Positions 1-54,685 of a DNA stretch of 64,000 nt are shown here, piece after piece. Both the position numbers and the translations under genes were made by a program. This DNA comes from Hoplostethus atlanticus (Eukaryota > Chordata > Actinopteri > Trachichthyiformes > Trachichthyidae). The notes beneath the pieces were generated by a model, which saw nothing but the letters and a program-made list of their open reading frames with translations, ran no database searches and was not told where the DNA came from. The stretch is taken from positions 7,012,501 through 7,076,500 of the forward strand of contig JAXDDX010000011.1 in the NCBI GenBank assembly GCA_034670405.1, in the 5' to 3' direction. Position 1 is the stretch's first letter, and every line of letters starts with the position of its first letter.

Positions 1-1200
1 TAAATAAAATACGTTTCTGGAGAGAAAATGGAGCAATGACTGACGACTGACAACATAATATTATTTGGTTAATATAATAAGTTATTAGACGTAGATCACC
101 AAACTATCAGCTTAGAGGGAATATTGTTCCTGAACGCTCCCTGGTGCTACCAGGTAGATCTCTGAAACTACACCTTTTATACATATTTGTAGGAGTATGA
201 AAATAAATATGAAATTAAAACAAAAATATATTAAAAAATAGCATGATATATGCAATATATCAAACAAAATAAATGTGAATTTCCAGCATATATATATATA
301 TAAATTCACTTGTTTGTTTTCTTCACTGTCTGATGTTTTAGAGAGGATCAAACAAGCCCTGTTATTGGTGACCGATGCGTCCACAGAAGAGGGCGCTCTG
401 AACTACCGCAACGTAGAGGCTCGGATGGACGGAGTGCACCTCGGTGAGCTGCTGTCCGGCTGTGTTCTCTCAGCAGACCGGGGGCTTGATGGTCCAGCCT
501 CGTTGTTGGGGGAAAAAAAAAGTGGCGTGTAAATTTGCACGTTGCCTTTAAACCTGGACGCTGCACGCCATATTATGCTTAGTAAAAAAAACAAAAAAAC
601 AACTGAATTAGACCTGTAGCAAACTGAAGGGGGCGGGACGGGCTAATTAGAGGTGAAAAAAAGAGGGTTCATTAATTGGTGTTTATATGGCAAGGTGTGG
701 CACTTGCCATATCTTAGCATGAGTGAGTCCAAATTGGGTCTTGTGGTTTTTATTATATAATGGAGAGCAAACATCAAGTAAAAAATGCCAAAATAAAACA
801 TATATTTGGATGCCATATCTAAAATAAAACACACAAGAGGAGCATTTTGGACCAATGTTCCCTCTAAGATGACAGTTTGGTAACCTGTGTCTAATAATGT
901 TTCACATTTCTCCACTTTGTCCCCAGAAAATGTGTCTATTTGTATAATTTTGGAAGTTTTGGTGGTAAATGATATTAGATGCAGGTACTTTCAGTGAGCT
1001 GACGCCGTATGAGAGACGGTGAACAGCCGATTTGGTTGACTTGCCTAATATAGACTATAATTAAATTCAAAACTGCGCCGATGAGGTCCTAATTTGAAAT
1101 AATTCTCATTATAAATGTCCGTATGGGCGCGTTTAATTAATTAACCTCTGTTTAATGAGCATGCGATTTGCCCGGTATGAAACACTATATAATTCAAGTT
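1..1200. other. 5' flanking DNA, no gene recognised
   Basis: AT-rich sequence with a short (TA)n at about 291-302. All open frames are short, without recognisable domains or homology that I can see. It precedes the putative jag2 promoter; no neighbouring gene's exon was found. Confidence 0.6.
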
Positions 1201-1440
1201 TTGGGGTGGTGGTGGTGAGAGGAGGCGGGGTGGGGGAGGCGGACGAGGAGGAGGAGTGGGGGGGGGGGGGGGGTTGTATTGTCCGCCCCTTAATCCGGTT
1301 GGCTCAGAGACTGCCCGCAGGCCAATTTGTAAGTGGTTTGCGGAGCTGCCAATCAAAGCAGACATCCTCTCCTCAGGCTGTGGCTGTGAGACATCTCAGT
1401 TGCTGTGTGGAGAGATTTGACGGAGGGACACTCCTGTACA
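1186..1440 (+). promoter_or_regulatory. Putative jag2 promoter region
   Basis: Lies just upstream of the first coding exon. Visible elements are a TATATAA at 1186-1192, a purine-rich tract at 1202-1273 ending in 16 consecutive G (1258-1273), and two CCAAT boxes at 1322-1326 and 1349-1353. The second is followed by AATCAAAG, a TCF/LEF-like core. If the CCAAT boxes are used, transcription would start at about 1400-1440. If the TATATAA is used, it would start near 1215 and give a longer leader. The start site cannot be decided from sequence alone. Confidence 0.4.
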
Positions 1441-1490
1441 TGGACCATCACTACGCTGCATTCGGGCTGCCTGCTCAAACACGCATGTAA
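1440..1490 (+). other. Upstream ORF 1 in the jag2 leader
   Basis: ATG at 1440 opens 16 codons and stops at TAA 1488-1490. The stop overlaps a following ATG at 1490 that opens a three-codon frame ending at TGA 1499-1501. Whether it lies in the mRNA depends on the unmapped transcription start. Confidence 0.4.
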
Positions 1491-1558
1491 TGTCTCGGTG
1501 AAATCTGGACGGAAAAAAAAACCAAAACAACCAAAAGACGCATGTGAATTTTTTTTTC

Positions 1559-1645
1559 ATGTGCATGTCAGGAGAAGAGGAATTAGTCGCCGGTCCGCGG
1601 CTGTTTGTCGTTTCTTACCGCTTTTCCACCCTCCTATGTCACTAA
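1559..1645 (+). other. Upstream ORF 2 in the jag2 leader
   Basis: ATG at 1559 (a second in-frame ATG at 1565) opens 28 codons and ends at TAA 1643-1645, 12 nt before the main start. It is preceded by a minimal ATG-TGA start-stop at 1542-1547. Confidence 0.4.
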
Positions 1646-1657
1646 TTAATCGGAGGC

Positions 1658-44723
<43,066 letters not shown>

Positions 44724-46590
44724 AAAGGAAAAAGAAAAAAAAAGGGACTCGCAATATAGGCGAGAGAAGCCACGAGGCAGTGACGATTCTTATTTTTGGA
44801 CTATAAAAGGAAAAAAAGGCTTTAAGTTCAAATAAGCCATTCTTTGCTTTGTTTTCTCTTTTTTTTGTCACTGTCACCTGTAAGTAATGAGTCAGGATGC
44901 TAGAACGAAGTGAAGTGAACATACTTTTTGGCTTATGTTCACATATGTTTTGGGGTTGTTTTTTTTCATTATGTACAGAAGGAGCAGAAATATAATTTCT
45001 ATTGAGGCAAAAAGAGGTCTCTGCAATTTTTGTTTTGGAATTGAATTTAAGCGACAATGAATGGTCTAAGTGGAGAGAAAAAACAGAACCTGTATAAAGA
45101 TTTTTTTTTTTGTTTACAGATGATTGTGATTTTGTTAAATTGTCAACAAGCTCCTGTTCAGTGTATGGGGGGGATACAGACAGTAAGGGAAGGGAAATTG
45201 ACAACCCACCCTTTCTGTCTCTTTCTGGCATTGCCTGCCAATCAGCCTGTGGCCATCCTGTGCCAGCCTTACCAAAACACTTGGCCTGGAGGGGAAAGGG
45301 GACCGAAACCCCAGTGCCTACTATGTGGCCTTCCATTTCTTTTCTTTTTTTCTCCTGTCTCTCAGCTCTCCTGGCTGAAAGCTCCATTTGAGGATTTTTG
45401 CAGTATTTTGAGTTGGTAGCAAGTGCCTTTCTAAGAGCCCTCCCGCGGCTCCGAGTCTCGCTGCCCAGTTTGACCTCCTTGTTCTCAAATCGTAAAGGGA
45501 TATTTAGTTGTACCTTCGGAGAGTTCACTTTCACAGCAACGCCATTCAAGGTATTCGATCGAGAGAGAAATGACACCACTGTACATATGTGTAAATACTA
45601 AAGGAGTCGCTGTGTATATTTGAATTAAGTAACTTAAAGACAAGTCACACATTTTTATTAATATTATTATTATTTTTATTTTTTTTTACAATGCCATTCC
45701 TTTTATTTATGCCAGTCGAAATAGGAAGGTTTTATAACACTTCATATCCAGTGTCCCACAGTTCAGAACCTTTACAATGAGGTACCACCTATGAAGGAAG
45801 TTTTGAAGGGTTTATAAATGGTTCACTAACCGGAGGCGTGTCCCAAACAGATGCATTCGTTTTTGGTGATAAACAAAACAACAATTATATTATTATCTCA
45901 GTACGTTCTGGCTACGCACAGTAAACTGATGCTTGTATACAGGGTTATACGCTCATCCTAGCATATCCCTGTCCTGCCAAAACAGGGTAGGTTCACATTA
46001 TTCGGATGGGGAAGCATCTTCAAACGCTGTATGACTGTATGTAGTCGTGGACCTGGTCTCAATCTATTACCTTGCCATGTTCACAAACCGATTGGATGAT
46101 TCATACCAATGACTTGGTCTGTGCATTACTGCTTCGTAAGCGAAACCAAAAAGAACTCTTACAATTTCAACACCGTCATTCCATTTAAGGGTCCAGTCAC
46201 TTATTCACTTAGCTTCCCATTAGTGGCGTCCGTGATTTTAGTCGTTCAGTCATGAGCCGGTTGGAAGTGAAGGAGCATTGTGGCGGGCTGGTGTTTCAAA
46301 GTTGACGCCATGGCCTTACGAGTTGCCACCGGCAACATTTACGGGAGCCATTTCTAAACCCATCACAAACCCTTTTGTTTCAGGTGCCTTAATGTAACGT
46401 GTAATGCATTATTTGTGTAATCAATGGTCATCTTTTTATGTTGTTGGTTTGTTTTCACTACTAAGGAAAGTAACTCTTTAAAAACATTGTGTGGTGTATT
46501 GTGGCGTGTTTTATTCGCCTGAGTAAAGTGCTCTCCTTGTCTCACTTTGCTTTCATGGAAATTTCTGGAATAAAACACTGATGGAGGTTC
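44724..46590 (+). other. jag2: jag2 3' UTR
   Basis: AT-rich, starting at the stop codon. I find no AATAAA before 46569-46574. That one is followed by a TGT/GT-rich stretch (46604-46632), as expected for a cleavage site near 46590. The UTR contains an AU-rich tract (about 45650-45690), three UGUANAUW motifs (45580-45620) and a CAGTATT at 45401. The end is inferred from the polyadenylation signal only. Confidence 0.6.
46569..46574 (+). terminator. jag2: Polyadenylation signal AATAAA
   Basis: Canonical hexamer 1.85 kb after the stop codon with a downstream GT-rich element from about 46604. The next AATAAA (46932) lacks an equally good downstream element. Confidence 0.65.
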
Positions 46591-46599
46591 CTAAGAAAT

Positions 46600-47650
46600 C
46601 TACCATGTCTGTTTGGGTGTCGTGTATGTGGATCCCAGTATGTCAGAAGTGAAAATGATTCATTAGCATGTTTGGTTTAAAGGTGCAGGTGTATATTTCA
46701 AGCTCAATCCCTCCCCATTTCATAACCATTGTCTCAAAAAGCCATCATATTTTCTTTAAATGGGTCACAGCAAAATGAAAGATGCATCCCATTACAGCTG
46801 GTGTTAAAAGCGGAATATGCATGTTATCTATATTTGATGCTATAGTCATTTTGTACAAAGAAAAAAGACTCTAGCTTAATTGCTAAAAGGTTCTTCTCAA
46901 TCAACTAGTGGATTTTTGATTGCACTTAGTTAAATAAATCCTTATTATTTATTAAAGCATTTTCTACACGTCTTGAGCAAGCATTTGGTTTGCAGTACAG
47001 CACATTGGGGAAAGCGTGTTCCATCACTGTTAACTGCCGAGAAGTTACAGACCAAACCAGTGATGAGCTCTCACCTGAGAAGTTTAAAAACCAATGGACA
47101 CAATTACAACTTCCTTTTTCCATCCTTTTGTCTCCTGACCATACTATATATTATTATACTATATACCAGAAAACAGGATTGTATAGTACAAAAAGTAATT
47201 ACAGTCCATGTAAAACTGAGAATTTGGATGTGTGTTTGACAAATCCCCCTTACAGCCAGTGACCAAGAGCTTAGCTTGTTTCCACAGCAGCTTAATGTAT
47301 AGTGCAAGTACATTCTGGACAAGATGGTACAACTAGGCTGGGAGCTGTATCCTCAAACTCAAGGTGGCAAATTGAACCACAAAGCTGCTAGACTGAAGTG
47401 TAATTTTCAAAAAAATATTTTTTTAGACTGGTCAGCTGTGCAACTACCATATGCTGACGTGAAAGAAAATTTAAACAAAATATATTCTGTAGGGGTCGGG
47501 TACCAATTGGTTAATCCAATTTGGCTGCGTTGGTGGTGAATTCCAAATTGCTGCTCATCGGATTTTTTTATTTTTTTTTTGGTAATTATACACATCTGTT
47601 CTAGGACAAGACGTCACATTCATTTTGGTACCTATGCTCCTGCTAGTTAA
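46600..47650. other. 3' flanking DNA, nothing recognised
   Basis: AT-rich sequence with only short open frames, and no repeat family or exon that I can identify. Confidence 0.6.
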
Positions 47651-47654
47651 TGTA

Positions 47655-48220
47655 CACTACCGGTCAAAAGTTTTAGAACACCCACATTTTTCCAGTTTTT
47701 AATTGAAATTTAAGCAATTCAAGTCCAGTGAATAACCTGAAATGGTACAAAGGTAAGCGGTAAACTGCTCGAGATTTAAAAAAAAAAAGAAAAGTTTAGG
47801 TCAGCAAAAACTGAAAAATAATGTACATTTCAGAGCCAAGGTGTCAGTGAGTACAGTTTCCTACACCATCAAAAGGCACTTGGAAACTAGAGGAAACTCT
47901 GACAGCAAGAGGTCTGGCAGACCCAAAACCACAACAGAATCAGAAGACAAGTTTCTGAGAGTCAACAGCTTCAAGCACAGCTTAACACTGGTCGAAGTAA
48001 GCAAGTCTCAGTTTCAACTGTGAAGAGAAGACTTGGAGCTGCAGGTTTGACAGGTCGAGTGGCAGTAAGAAAGCCATTGCTAAGATGGCAGAATAAGGAA
48101 AAAGAGGCTTGCCTGGGCCATGAAGCGCCGCCAGTGGACTACTGAAGACTGGACCGATGACTGGACCGATTAATCAAAATTGGAAAAATGGGGGTGTTCT
48201 AAAACTTTTGACCGGTAGTG
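47655..48220 (+). mobile_element. Internally deleted Tc1-like transposon
   Basis: A 566-bp element with near-perfect inverted termini, CACTACCGGTCAAAAGTTTT at the left and its complement at the right, extending about 40 nt inward. It is flanked by TA (47653-47654 and 48221-48222), the Tc1/mariner target. The interior keeps pieces of a Tc1 transposase DNA-binding region: TVSYTIKRHLET with RSGRPKTT (about 47845-47920), then RRLGAAGLTGRVAVRKPLL and WTTEDW-like words in another frame. The catalytic DDE part is missing, so it cannot move on its own. Confidence 0.92.
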
Positions 48221-48354
48221 TATCTCCCTTTTGAGTTTTGACTGAATTGAGTCTCCCCAAATCCCAATCAAGTCTGCTTTTCCTTTCTGTTGTGTCTTGT
48301 CCTCCATACTAACGCCGGTTGAGCCAAGCTGCCATGGTGCCAAAATTGAGACCA

Positions 48355-48555
48355 TTGTCTCAGGTGAATGATCGAAGATTTACTTGTCATGACATATTGT
48401 GATTTGAGCATTCAAATACAAAGTCGCGTGGAGGTTACCTGCCTCTGGAATCCGATTTTGTACCGCATGTATGTGGTCCAAATCGGAATAGAAAAGGCGG
48501 GCTGGGCAGAAAATCTGATTTGGGACACTTTGAGCTGCAGTGAGAACATATTACA
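48355..48555 (+). repeat. Dispersed MITE-like repeat, family A copy
   Basis: Forward copy of the family at 6640-6855, sharing TGTCTCAGGTGAATGA-type and TTTGGGACACTTTGAGCTGC words. It starts about 135 bp downstream of the Tc1-like element. Confidence 0.6.
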
Positions 48556-50675
48556 TATTGAATCTGCTTTTTATCAGTTTTTCCCCCTGATGCTTCAACA
48601 CTTGAATCGGCCTCCAACGTGAGCTGGCGGTGAAATGCAGCTCTGCTCAGCTGTGTAATTAATGTCGACTCCCACTCAAAACAAGTGATCTCTATGTATT
48701 CACACATCCAATCAGTTCAAGATTAACTTGACTTGCAAGCTCCAGCTGTTGCCATTTATGCAAAAGAATCAACAACAAAACAGCAACAAAAAGGTATGAA
48801 ACCCTGCAACGCTTGCCCTTGCCCTCGTCTGCGGGTTGAGGACCCATCGATCCGGCAACCTCACCAGGCTCCCCGCCTTCCTTCGATCACCCTCGCTGGT
48901 GCTGCTACCAATAAAACCTCGTCTCCAGTTCTGGGCCGATCCAGCCTCCGCCAATTGGGAGGCTGGCGTGATCGCCCTGGCTACATAACGATGTGAATGT
49001 TTCATGAGTAATGTTATGATGCGGGGTGGGACAATTTTCTCTTCTCGCCACCCCTCCCCCCCTCCCCTCGTTCTCCCATGGGTGCCCCTTGCCTGGCCGT
49101 TAATGGGACCTTCCTCTTTCGGAAAGGCCAGATCGACTTACACGCGGTGGAAGTAGTGTAGTCACAGTTTTCACGGAGGGCAGGAAGGAGCAGAGGGGAA
49201 GGGAGATGATAATGTTTCCGGATATTGTATACACCATGATATGCATTCCAAACGATAATATGTTGGACTAGAGCAGCGTTGCAGAGGACTTGATCCTTTT
49301 ATGATCAGGGAGTTTAATTTTGCCCTGACAGTCCCAAGCATCATCCAGTGTTTTGACCTGTATGTATAATACTGTTCGTTGCAAAAAGCAGGTTGCTAAA
49401 TTCCTGGCGTCAGATGTGTTGCAGACACATAATGCAGACATCACATCAGTATGCTGCATAGTAGCACAAGCTTGTGAATGGAAAAGGTTCCAAAACCTCA
49501 TAGTGAACCTAGATTTGCTTATTCCTTATTCTAGGGTCCTGAGGCGGGGGGGCTGGAGCCTATCCCAGCATGCAATGGGCGGAGTCACCGGTCTATTGCG
49601 ATTAAAAAAAGGGCTGTGGACATGTGACTTTCCCAGTTGGTTGATTTTTATTTTTTGTTGTTGTTGCACTGCTCTTAATTCTGAGCCAGGGAATTAAACT
49701 ACACACCGCAAGCTTGTTATTCTTGGTCCTGGATCCAAGTGCTTGCAAATCATTTGAAGCGCTGGTTTGTTTGAACCTGCTTGAACGATGAGGATTAATG
49801 ATTTAAACCATTAATCAGAAAAGCACCCTTGGTTGACATTTAGCACGACTGTAACTGGCTGTAATTGTAGCTAGTTGTCCTGTATGGCAAACACCGCATT
49901 TTCATGACTGTAATCCAAGCAGGTTAAAACAAATACTAAGAATAACTGTAAATGCAGCTTGACCCTGTTTTGTTCTTGGTACTGTCATTAAGACAACGTC
50001 GACGTCTTGTTGTTCTGCTTCCTCCCATCATGCAATAAACAACCGTGCAAAATAGTAGAAATGCGATGCTCAGTTCTCCCTGTGCCCGTCAACGTGCCCG
50101 CAGTGCCCCCCCACCCCCCCTCCCAGTCCCAGAGTGCATCAGTAAACTGACACCACATTCCTGGAGTGGCTCCTTACAACAGCCAAGGACATCTCAGCAC
50201 TTTGCATTTGTAAACAAGTAGTATTACTATACTGGGCTCATAACGGACAGGGGCTTTCATCTGGAGAGGAATCAGCTGAATCATATACCATACCAATATA
50301 TCAAAACTGAGAAGGGGGGGGGGGGCGGTCTGCCAGGCTCTGGTTTTATACACAAGTGCACCTACATGCACACAAGCAAACTGCTGTACGGTGTTTGGAG
50401 TAGGTATTTGGTGTGTGTTGCTGCTGCCCCTGGTTGTTCAGTACATCTGTTAAATGTGGGTCTTCGGGACCATCTGACGGTGGAAGCAGCTGGGTGGCAG
50501 GATTTTGGGCTAAGCCCTTCAAAACAGACATGCACACACACACACACACACAGACACAACATGCCCCTTATGGGACAGTAAGCTGGCACGTGCTGGTGGA
50601 CAGCGGGCTGCAGCTGGCACTGTGGGCTGGACTGAGGCAGGGCACCAAGCCACAGTGTGCTGGCAGAGAGAGGGC

Positions 50676-50698
50676 GGGGGGGGGGGGGGGGGGGGGGG
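50676..50698 (+). repeat. Poly-G run (23 G)
   Basis: Twenty-three consecutive G. The length may be assembly-dependent. Confidence 0.9.
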
Positions 50699-50885
50699 CT
50701 TTTTGGCTTGGCACTGCAGCTCTTTCCAAGCACTGCAGTACCCAAGCCCTGGGTGGGGTGGGTACTAAGTTGGCAGAGGGGAGGGGATGGCCAAGAGTAT
50801 CTGGCTGAGGGGGTTGGTGGGTGGGGGGATACAACAGAGAGTCTTAAGATGCAATAGCAGCTTTTCTGGGGCAACTGCTCTGAGT

Positions 50886-50895
<10 letters not shown>

Positions 50896-50927
<32 letters not shown>
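50896..50927 (+). repeat. (GT)n microsatellite
   Basis: About 16 units, preceded by imperfect GTGTGC. Confidence 0.93.
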
Positions 50928-50930
<3 letters not shown>

Positions 50931-51479
50931 GGTTTCACAAAATCTGATGCTATACAGTAGATTTAATTTCTTGTTGATAAGATAAGATGAAACTTGAGCG
51001 ATCCCCGTGGGGAAACTGGGTTGCAGCAGCAAATTGTAAATTTGTACAACAAAGTAAAGCAGGTAGAGCAACTGTGGGGTATTTAAACACAAAGCATTCA
51101 CCTTCTCCATCTCAATTCATGGATCAGATAACATGTAAGAAATGTGCAAATCTGCACATGTGCATTACTAGCTGTTCACCCTTCAAAAACTCCAGATGAA
51201 AGCACCATCTGTACAGATGTTTCCTTGCTTTCTCTCCAATGCATGCTGGGATAGGCTCCAGTCCCCCCCGCCCCATGACCCTGAATGGGGCAAAGAAAAT
51301 GAATCAATAATGGATGGAATTGATTGAACTATTTATTTATTCTGCTCCTGGCTGTATATGGAAACCTGTCATCCCTTTGATAGATGAAAAAGGACAGGAT
51401 AGGATACCGCTGCATGTTTTAACGTGCAGCAGTGGGCCTATCCTTTTCAATGCGGTTTGGTTAAAGGTTAAAGGGAGCT

Positions 51480-51730
51480 TGCTTTAGGGCACAAACAGGA
51501 AGAGGGCGCTGTTCTTCCAGTACAAACGGAGCTAAAGCAACAGCAGATGGAGGAAGGAGTGAAAGGCTGATGGAAAAATCACTTCCAACGTGTTGATCCT
51601 CTTCAGTAAAGACAAAGAGAAAACCTTAAAAACATCCTCTTTGCGACAGGAAGCAACAGGGCTTATGGGAAATGTGGTCTTCATTTTTGAAAAACACTAG
51701 GACTAACAAAACCACTGGCCTGAGATAGAG
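51480..51730. repeat. Dispersed repeat, family C copy
   Basis: Shares CTCTTTGCGACAGGAA and TGGGAAATGTGGTCTT with 11590-11925. The class is unknown. Confidence 0.45.
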
Positions 51731-51975
51731 GCTACCAACCGTCTCCACCATGGTCTCATTTGTTTCTGGTAATTATACCGAGGTATCGCAATTAATCTGA
51801 GAACGATATATTGATGTTTAAAAATGTGACATACAACACCTACCATAATACAGGGTGGTCTTATAGTAGTTGGTGCATTCAGAACACAAACACATGATGG
51901 ATTTTGCAGGGCAAGAGTAAAGGTCAAAAGCCAAAGGGGTAAACAAACTGTGAATTCACATCTACTCCAGCCCTT

Positions 51976-52008
<33 letters not shown>

Positions 52009-52009
<1 letters not shown>

Positions 52010-52200
52010 TATATTACATTACATTACAGTCATTTACCAGGCGCTTTTATCCAAAGCGACTTACAATAAGTGCATTCAACATAGGTAGGCAAGAGAACTA
52101 CTAGTCACCAGAAATCGTAAGTGCATTTCTTTCCTAAACAAGCATCTAAGAGCAGAACCAGTGCTAAGGTAAAAGTCCTCCTGATGTTGTATGTTGAGTA
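52009..52200 (-). mobile_element. SINE/LINE2-tail element, longer copy (reverse)
   Basis: The reverse complement reads from a body including CCTACCTATGTTGAATGCAC into TTGTAAGTCGCTTTGGATAA and a TAATG tail. It shares more body than 13811-13925, and its tail abuts a (CA)n run at 51976-52008. The 5' end near 52200 is approximate. Confidence 0.75.
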
Positions 52201-52413
52201 GGAATCTGCAGGAGCGTGTCATGGATGCGATGTTTGCTGAGAACGACAGTTGGTCGTCCAGGGTCACACCCTGGACACACAGACACACACAAGCATTCAC
52301 ACAGTGGCCTGATGGCAGCACATGTGCACTTGTTGGTCTTGCAGACTTCTGGCCTTTAGCAGCTGGAGGGGAAGAAGACGACACAATGGCACAGCTCACA
52401 CACTTGCTGGACT

Positions 52414-52555
52414 TCGAGTGTGTGTCTCTGTGTGTGTGTGTGTGTGTCTGTGTGCACATTTTATAGGCTTGTTTATGTGCAGATGTGCTATGTTATGTGA
52501 CAGATGGAAAGACGGTGAGCTTGTCACACAATGTGTGCCTATCTATGTGCACACC

Positions 52556-52594
<39 letters not shown>

Positions 52595-52600
52595 GTTTGC
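52414..52600 (+). repeat. (GT)n microsatellites
   Basis: Two GT-rich runs, 52417-52453 and 52559-52602. Confidence 0.9.
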
Positions 52601-53799
52601 GTGTGTCTTCCCAATGCTTTTGACTGTGTGAGACCCCATCCTACAGTAGTATGCCTTTATGTTGCCTCTACATATTCTGTGCATGTCTGTTTGTGCAAGC
52701 TCAAGTGTCAGTAAGCAGTGCAACCAGATACCATCTACCCATGTGATATGCAAGGTCAATTTGCACCTTTCCATGCTTGCGAGACCTTAGGTAGAGTAAA
52801 ACACCCCTGGTAACTACTCTTTAAACATGTCATGTGGAATACAGCAACATTTTAGGAAAGCCCTGCTCTCATTCCACATTCATAGAAACGGTGGAGGGTT
52901 AAGGTGGAGGCTGACCCATATTTGGCAAAGCTTTTCTTCATTCATTCAATCAACTTTCATCCTCCCTATACAAATGTGCATAAAACAACCTTTAAAGTCT
53001 TGGATTATTCTCAGCTGTGAGACTGAATGGTGCTCAACTGAATGCTAACATTCTCAAGAGCAACCTTGATGATATTGACGATTATATGACTGGATGGCTA
53101 CAAACAATTCCTCTGCCAAAAGTCTGGTTTTTTGACAGTTTTAAAGTTAAATGGCTTGTTGCAAAATAAATTGTATATATTATATGAAGTGTGACGTTTA
53201 TTATTATTATCTGTCTCATTATAACCAGCGATGGAGTGTCTCTGAAGTGTCAGGAAGATCACAGCAACAATCAAGTGTTTTCTTTGACTCTCCCTGGCTT
53301 CCAACTCCCTTATAATTTCAGTTCTTTCTATCCTGATCTTCAAACAAAACGTAAAGGAGGAATCCACCCAGATTCTCATGTAACTTATTCATTCACTTTA
53401 TCATTATTTTTGCTTTCGTGTATTTTAGTAAACAGATTCATACAGGCTGTGATGTGGTAAGCAATTAAGTGTTACAGTGTTACACAGATCATTTCTCATT
53501 TTCTTTCTAGCCAATAAACAACTCATAGTTTCATATTGCCCATAGCTTTGAATATGTTTACATACACAAAGTATTCTAGATGCTAGCTCATATCCTGGCT
53601 AAGGCTATATTTGGTATAAGGTGCTTAGATGCATCTTCACATCCCAATCACAAATAACCCTGTGTACATTGACCGCATCACTAGGTCCTTTTGACCAACC
53701 TTCAGCTCAAACTCTGCTAGAGGTTGTATTTCATATGAAATGCTCATCTCGTTCCATAGATATGTTAGCTTATTGGCCACAGGCAGTTCTTTGTTGCCT

Positions 53800-54420
53800 T
53801 GTGTAGTTCAACTTTTTCTTATGCAAAATGTTGTACCTCAGGGTTCCATCCTGGGTCCTATTTTATTCTCTACATGCTCCCACTTGGTTATATAATTCGT
53901 AGACATAAAATTTCCTGTCATTGCTATGCAGACGATAAACAACTGTACTTGCCAGTAAATCCTAATCTCAGCAGTCTTGATACCCTTAATGATTGTCTAG
54001 CAGACATTCAATGTTGGATGTCTTGCCTACCTATGTTGAATGCACTTATTGTAAGTCGCTTTGGATAAAAGCGTCTGCTAAATGACTGTAATGTAATGTA
54101 ATGTAATGTCTCAAAACCTCCAACTTAATGATGACAAATCTGAAGTTGTTATTTTCAGCCCTCCAAATACATCCTTTAAAATTCAAGAACATTTTTGCAA
54201 CCTGGTACCTAATATTAGACCAGCTGCTAGAAACCTAGGAATCATCTTGACTCTGCTCTGAATTTTGAGTAGCAAATCCAAACAATTGTTCAGTCCTTTT
54301 TCTATTATCTCATCTCCAAAATGAGATATTTTCTCATTCTGACTTGGGGAAAGTTATCCATGCTGTTATCTCAACTTGCATTGCCAAATCTATTCTATCC
54401 TCTATTCTGGCCTCAACTGC
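53800..54420 (+). pseudogene. L2-like LINE reverse-transcriptase relic
   Basis: Reverse-transcriptase words are readable in shifting frames: VPQGSILGPILF (from 53833), then, after a frameshift, LYMLPLGYIIRRHKI with the catalytic YADD (53925-53936) and QLYLP. Next comes CLADIQCWMS, then after an inserted element QNLQLNDDKSEVVIF. Frameshifts and stops show it is long dead. No endonuclease domain is recognisable upstream. The end is approximate. Confidence 0.85.
54024..54105 (+). mobile_element. SINE-tail fragment nested in the LINE relic
   Basis: 82 bp, beginning TGCCTACCTATGTTGAATGC and ending in (TAATG)n. It contains TTGTAAGTCGCTTTGGATAA and is flanked by ATGTCT duplications (54018-54023, 54106-54111). 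It is a 5'-truncated sibling of 52009-52200. Confidence 0.85.
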
Positions 54421-54432
54421 AAAGCTCTAGCT

Positions 54433-54494
54433 CAGTAGTTCTCAATCCTGGTCCTGGAGTACCACCACTCTGCTGGTTTTCTGTCCTACCAGGT
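54433..54494 (+). mobile_element. Fragment of the CAGTGGTTCTCAA MITE
   Basis: Matches the left 60 bp of the element at 17211-17382 (CAGTAGTTCTCAATCCTGGT...TTTTCTGTCCTACCAGGTA). The right half is absent. Confidence 0.75.
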
Positions 54495-54685
54495 ATGACA
54501 AGCCTTCGCTAGGCCTTCGCTATCCAAGTGCCCAAACTGCCTGAAGAAATACATTTGGCAAGTTCTGTATCCTCTTTGAACACCAAATTTAAAAGTCTTT
54601 TTTTTTTACTCAACTACAACACTGTGGCCTTCACATGTGCCAACTCCTTAAGTACTAAACTACTTGAGTATCCTTTATTATATTT

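Larger units (their letters stand above)
48560..51480. other. Intergenic DNA with simple repeats only
   Basis: No convincing exon. It contains C-rich and G-rich tracts (49045-49070, 50105-50125, 50676-50698 with 23 G) and a GT run at 50896-50927. Confidence 0.6.

Noticed and set aside
1186-1192. TATATAA as the certain core promoter
   Set aside because: AT-rich surroundings make chance likely, and it would put the G-run and CCAAT boxes inside the transcript; kept only as one possibility.
50362-50874. Proline-rich 170-codon - strand frame
   Set aside because: Produced by the 23-G run and GT-rich sequence read in reverse; low complexity.
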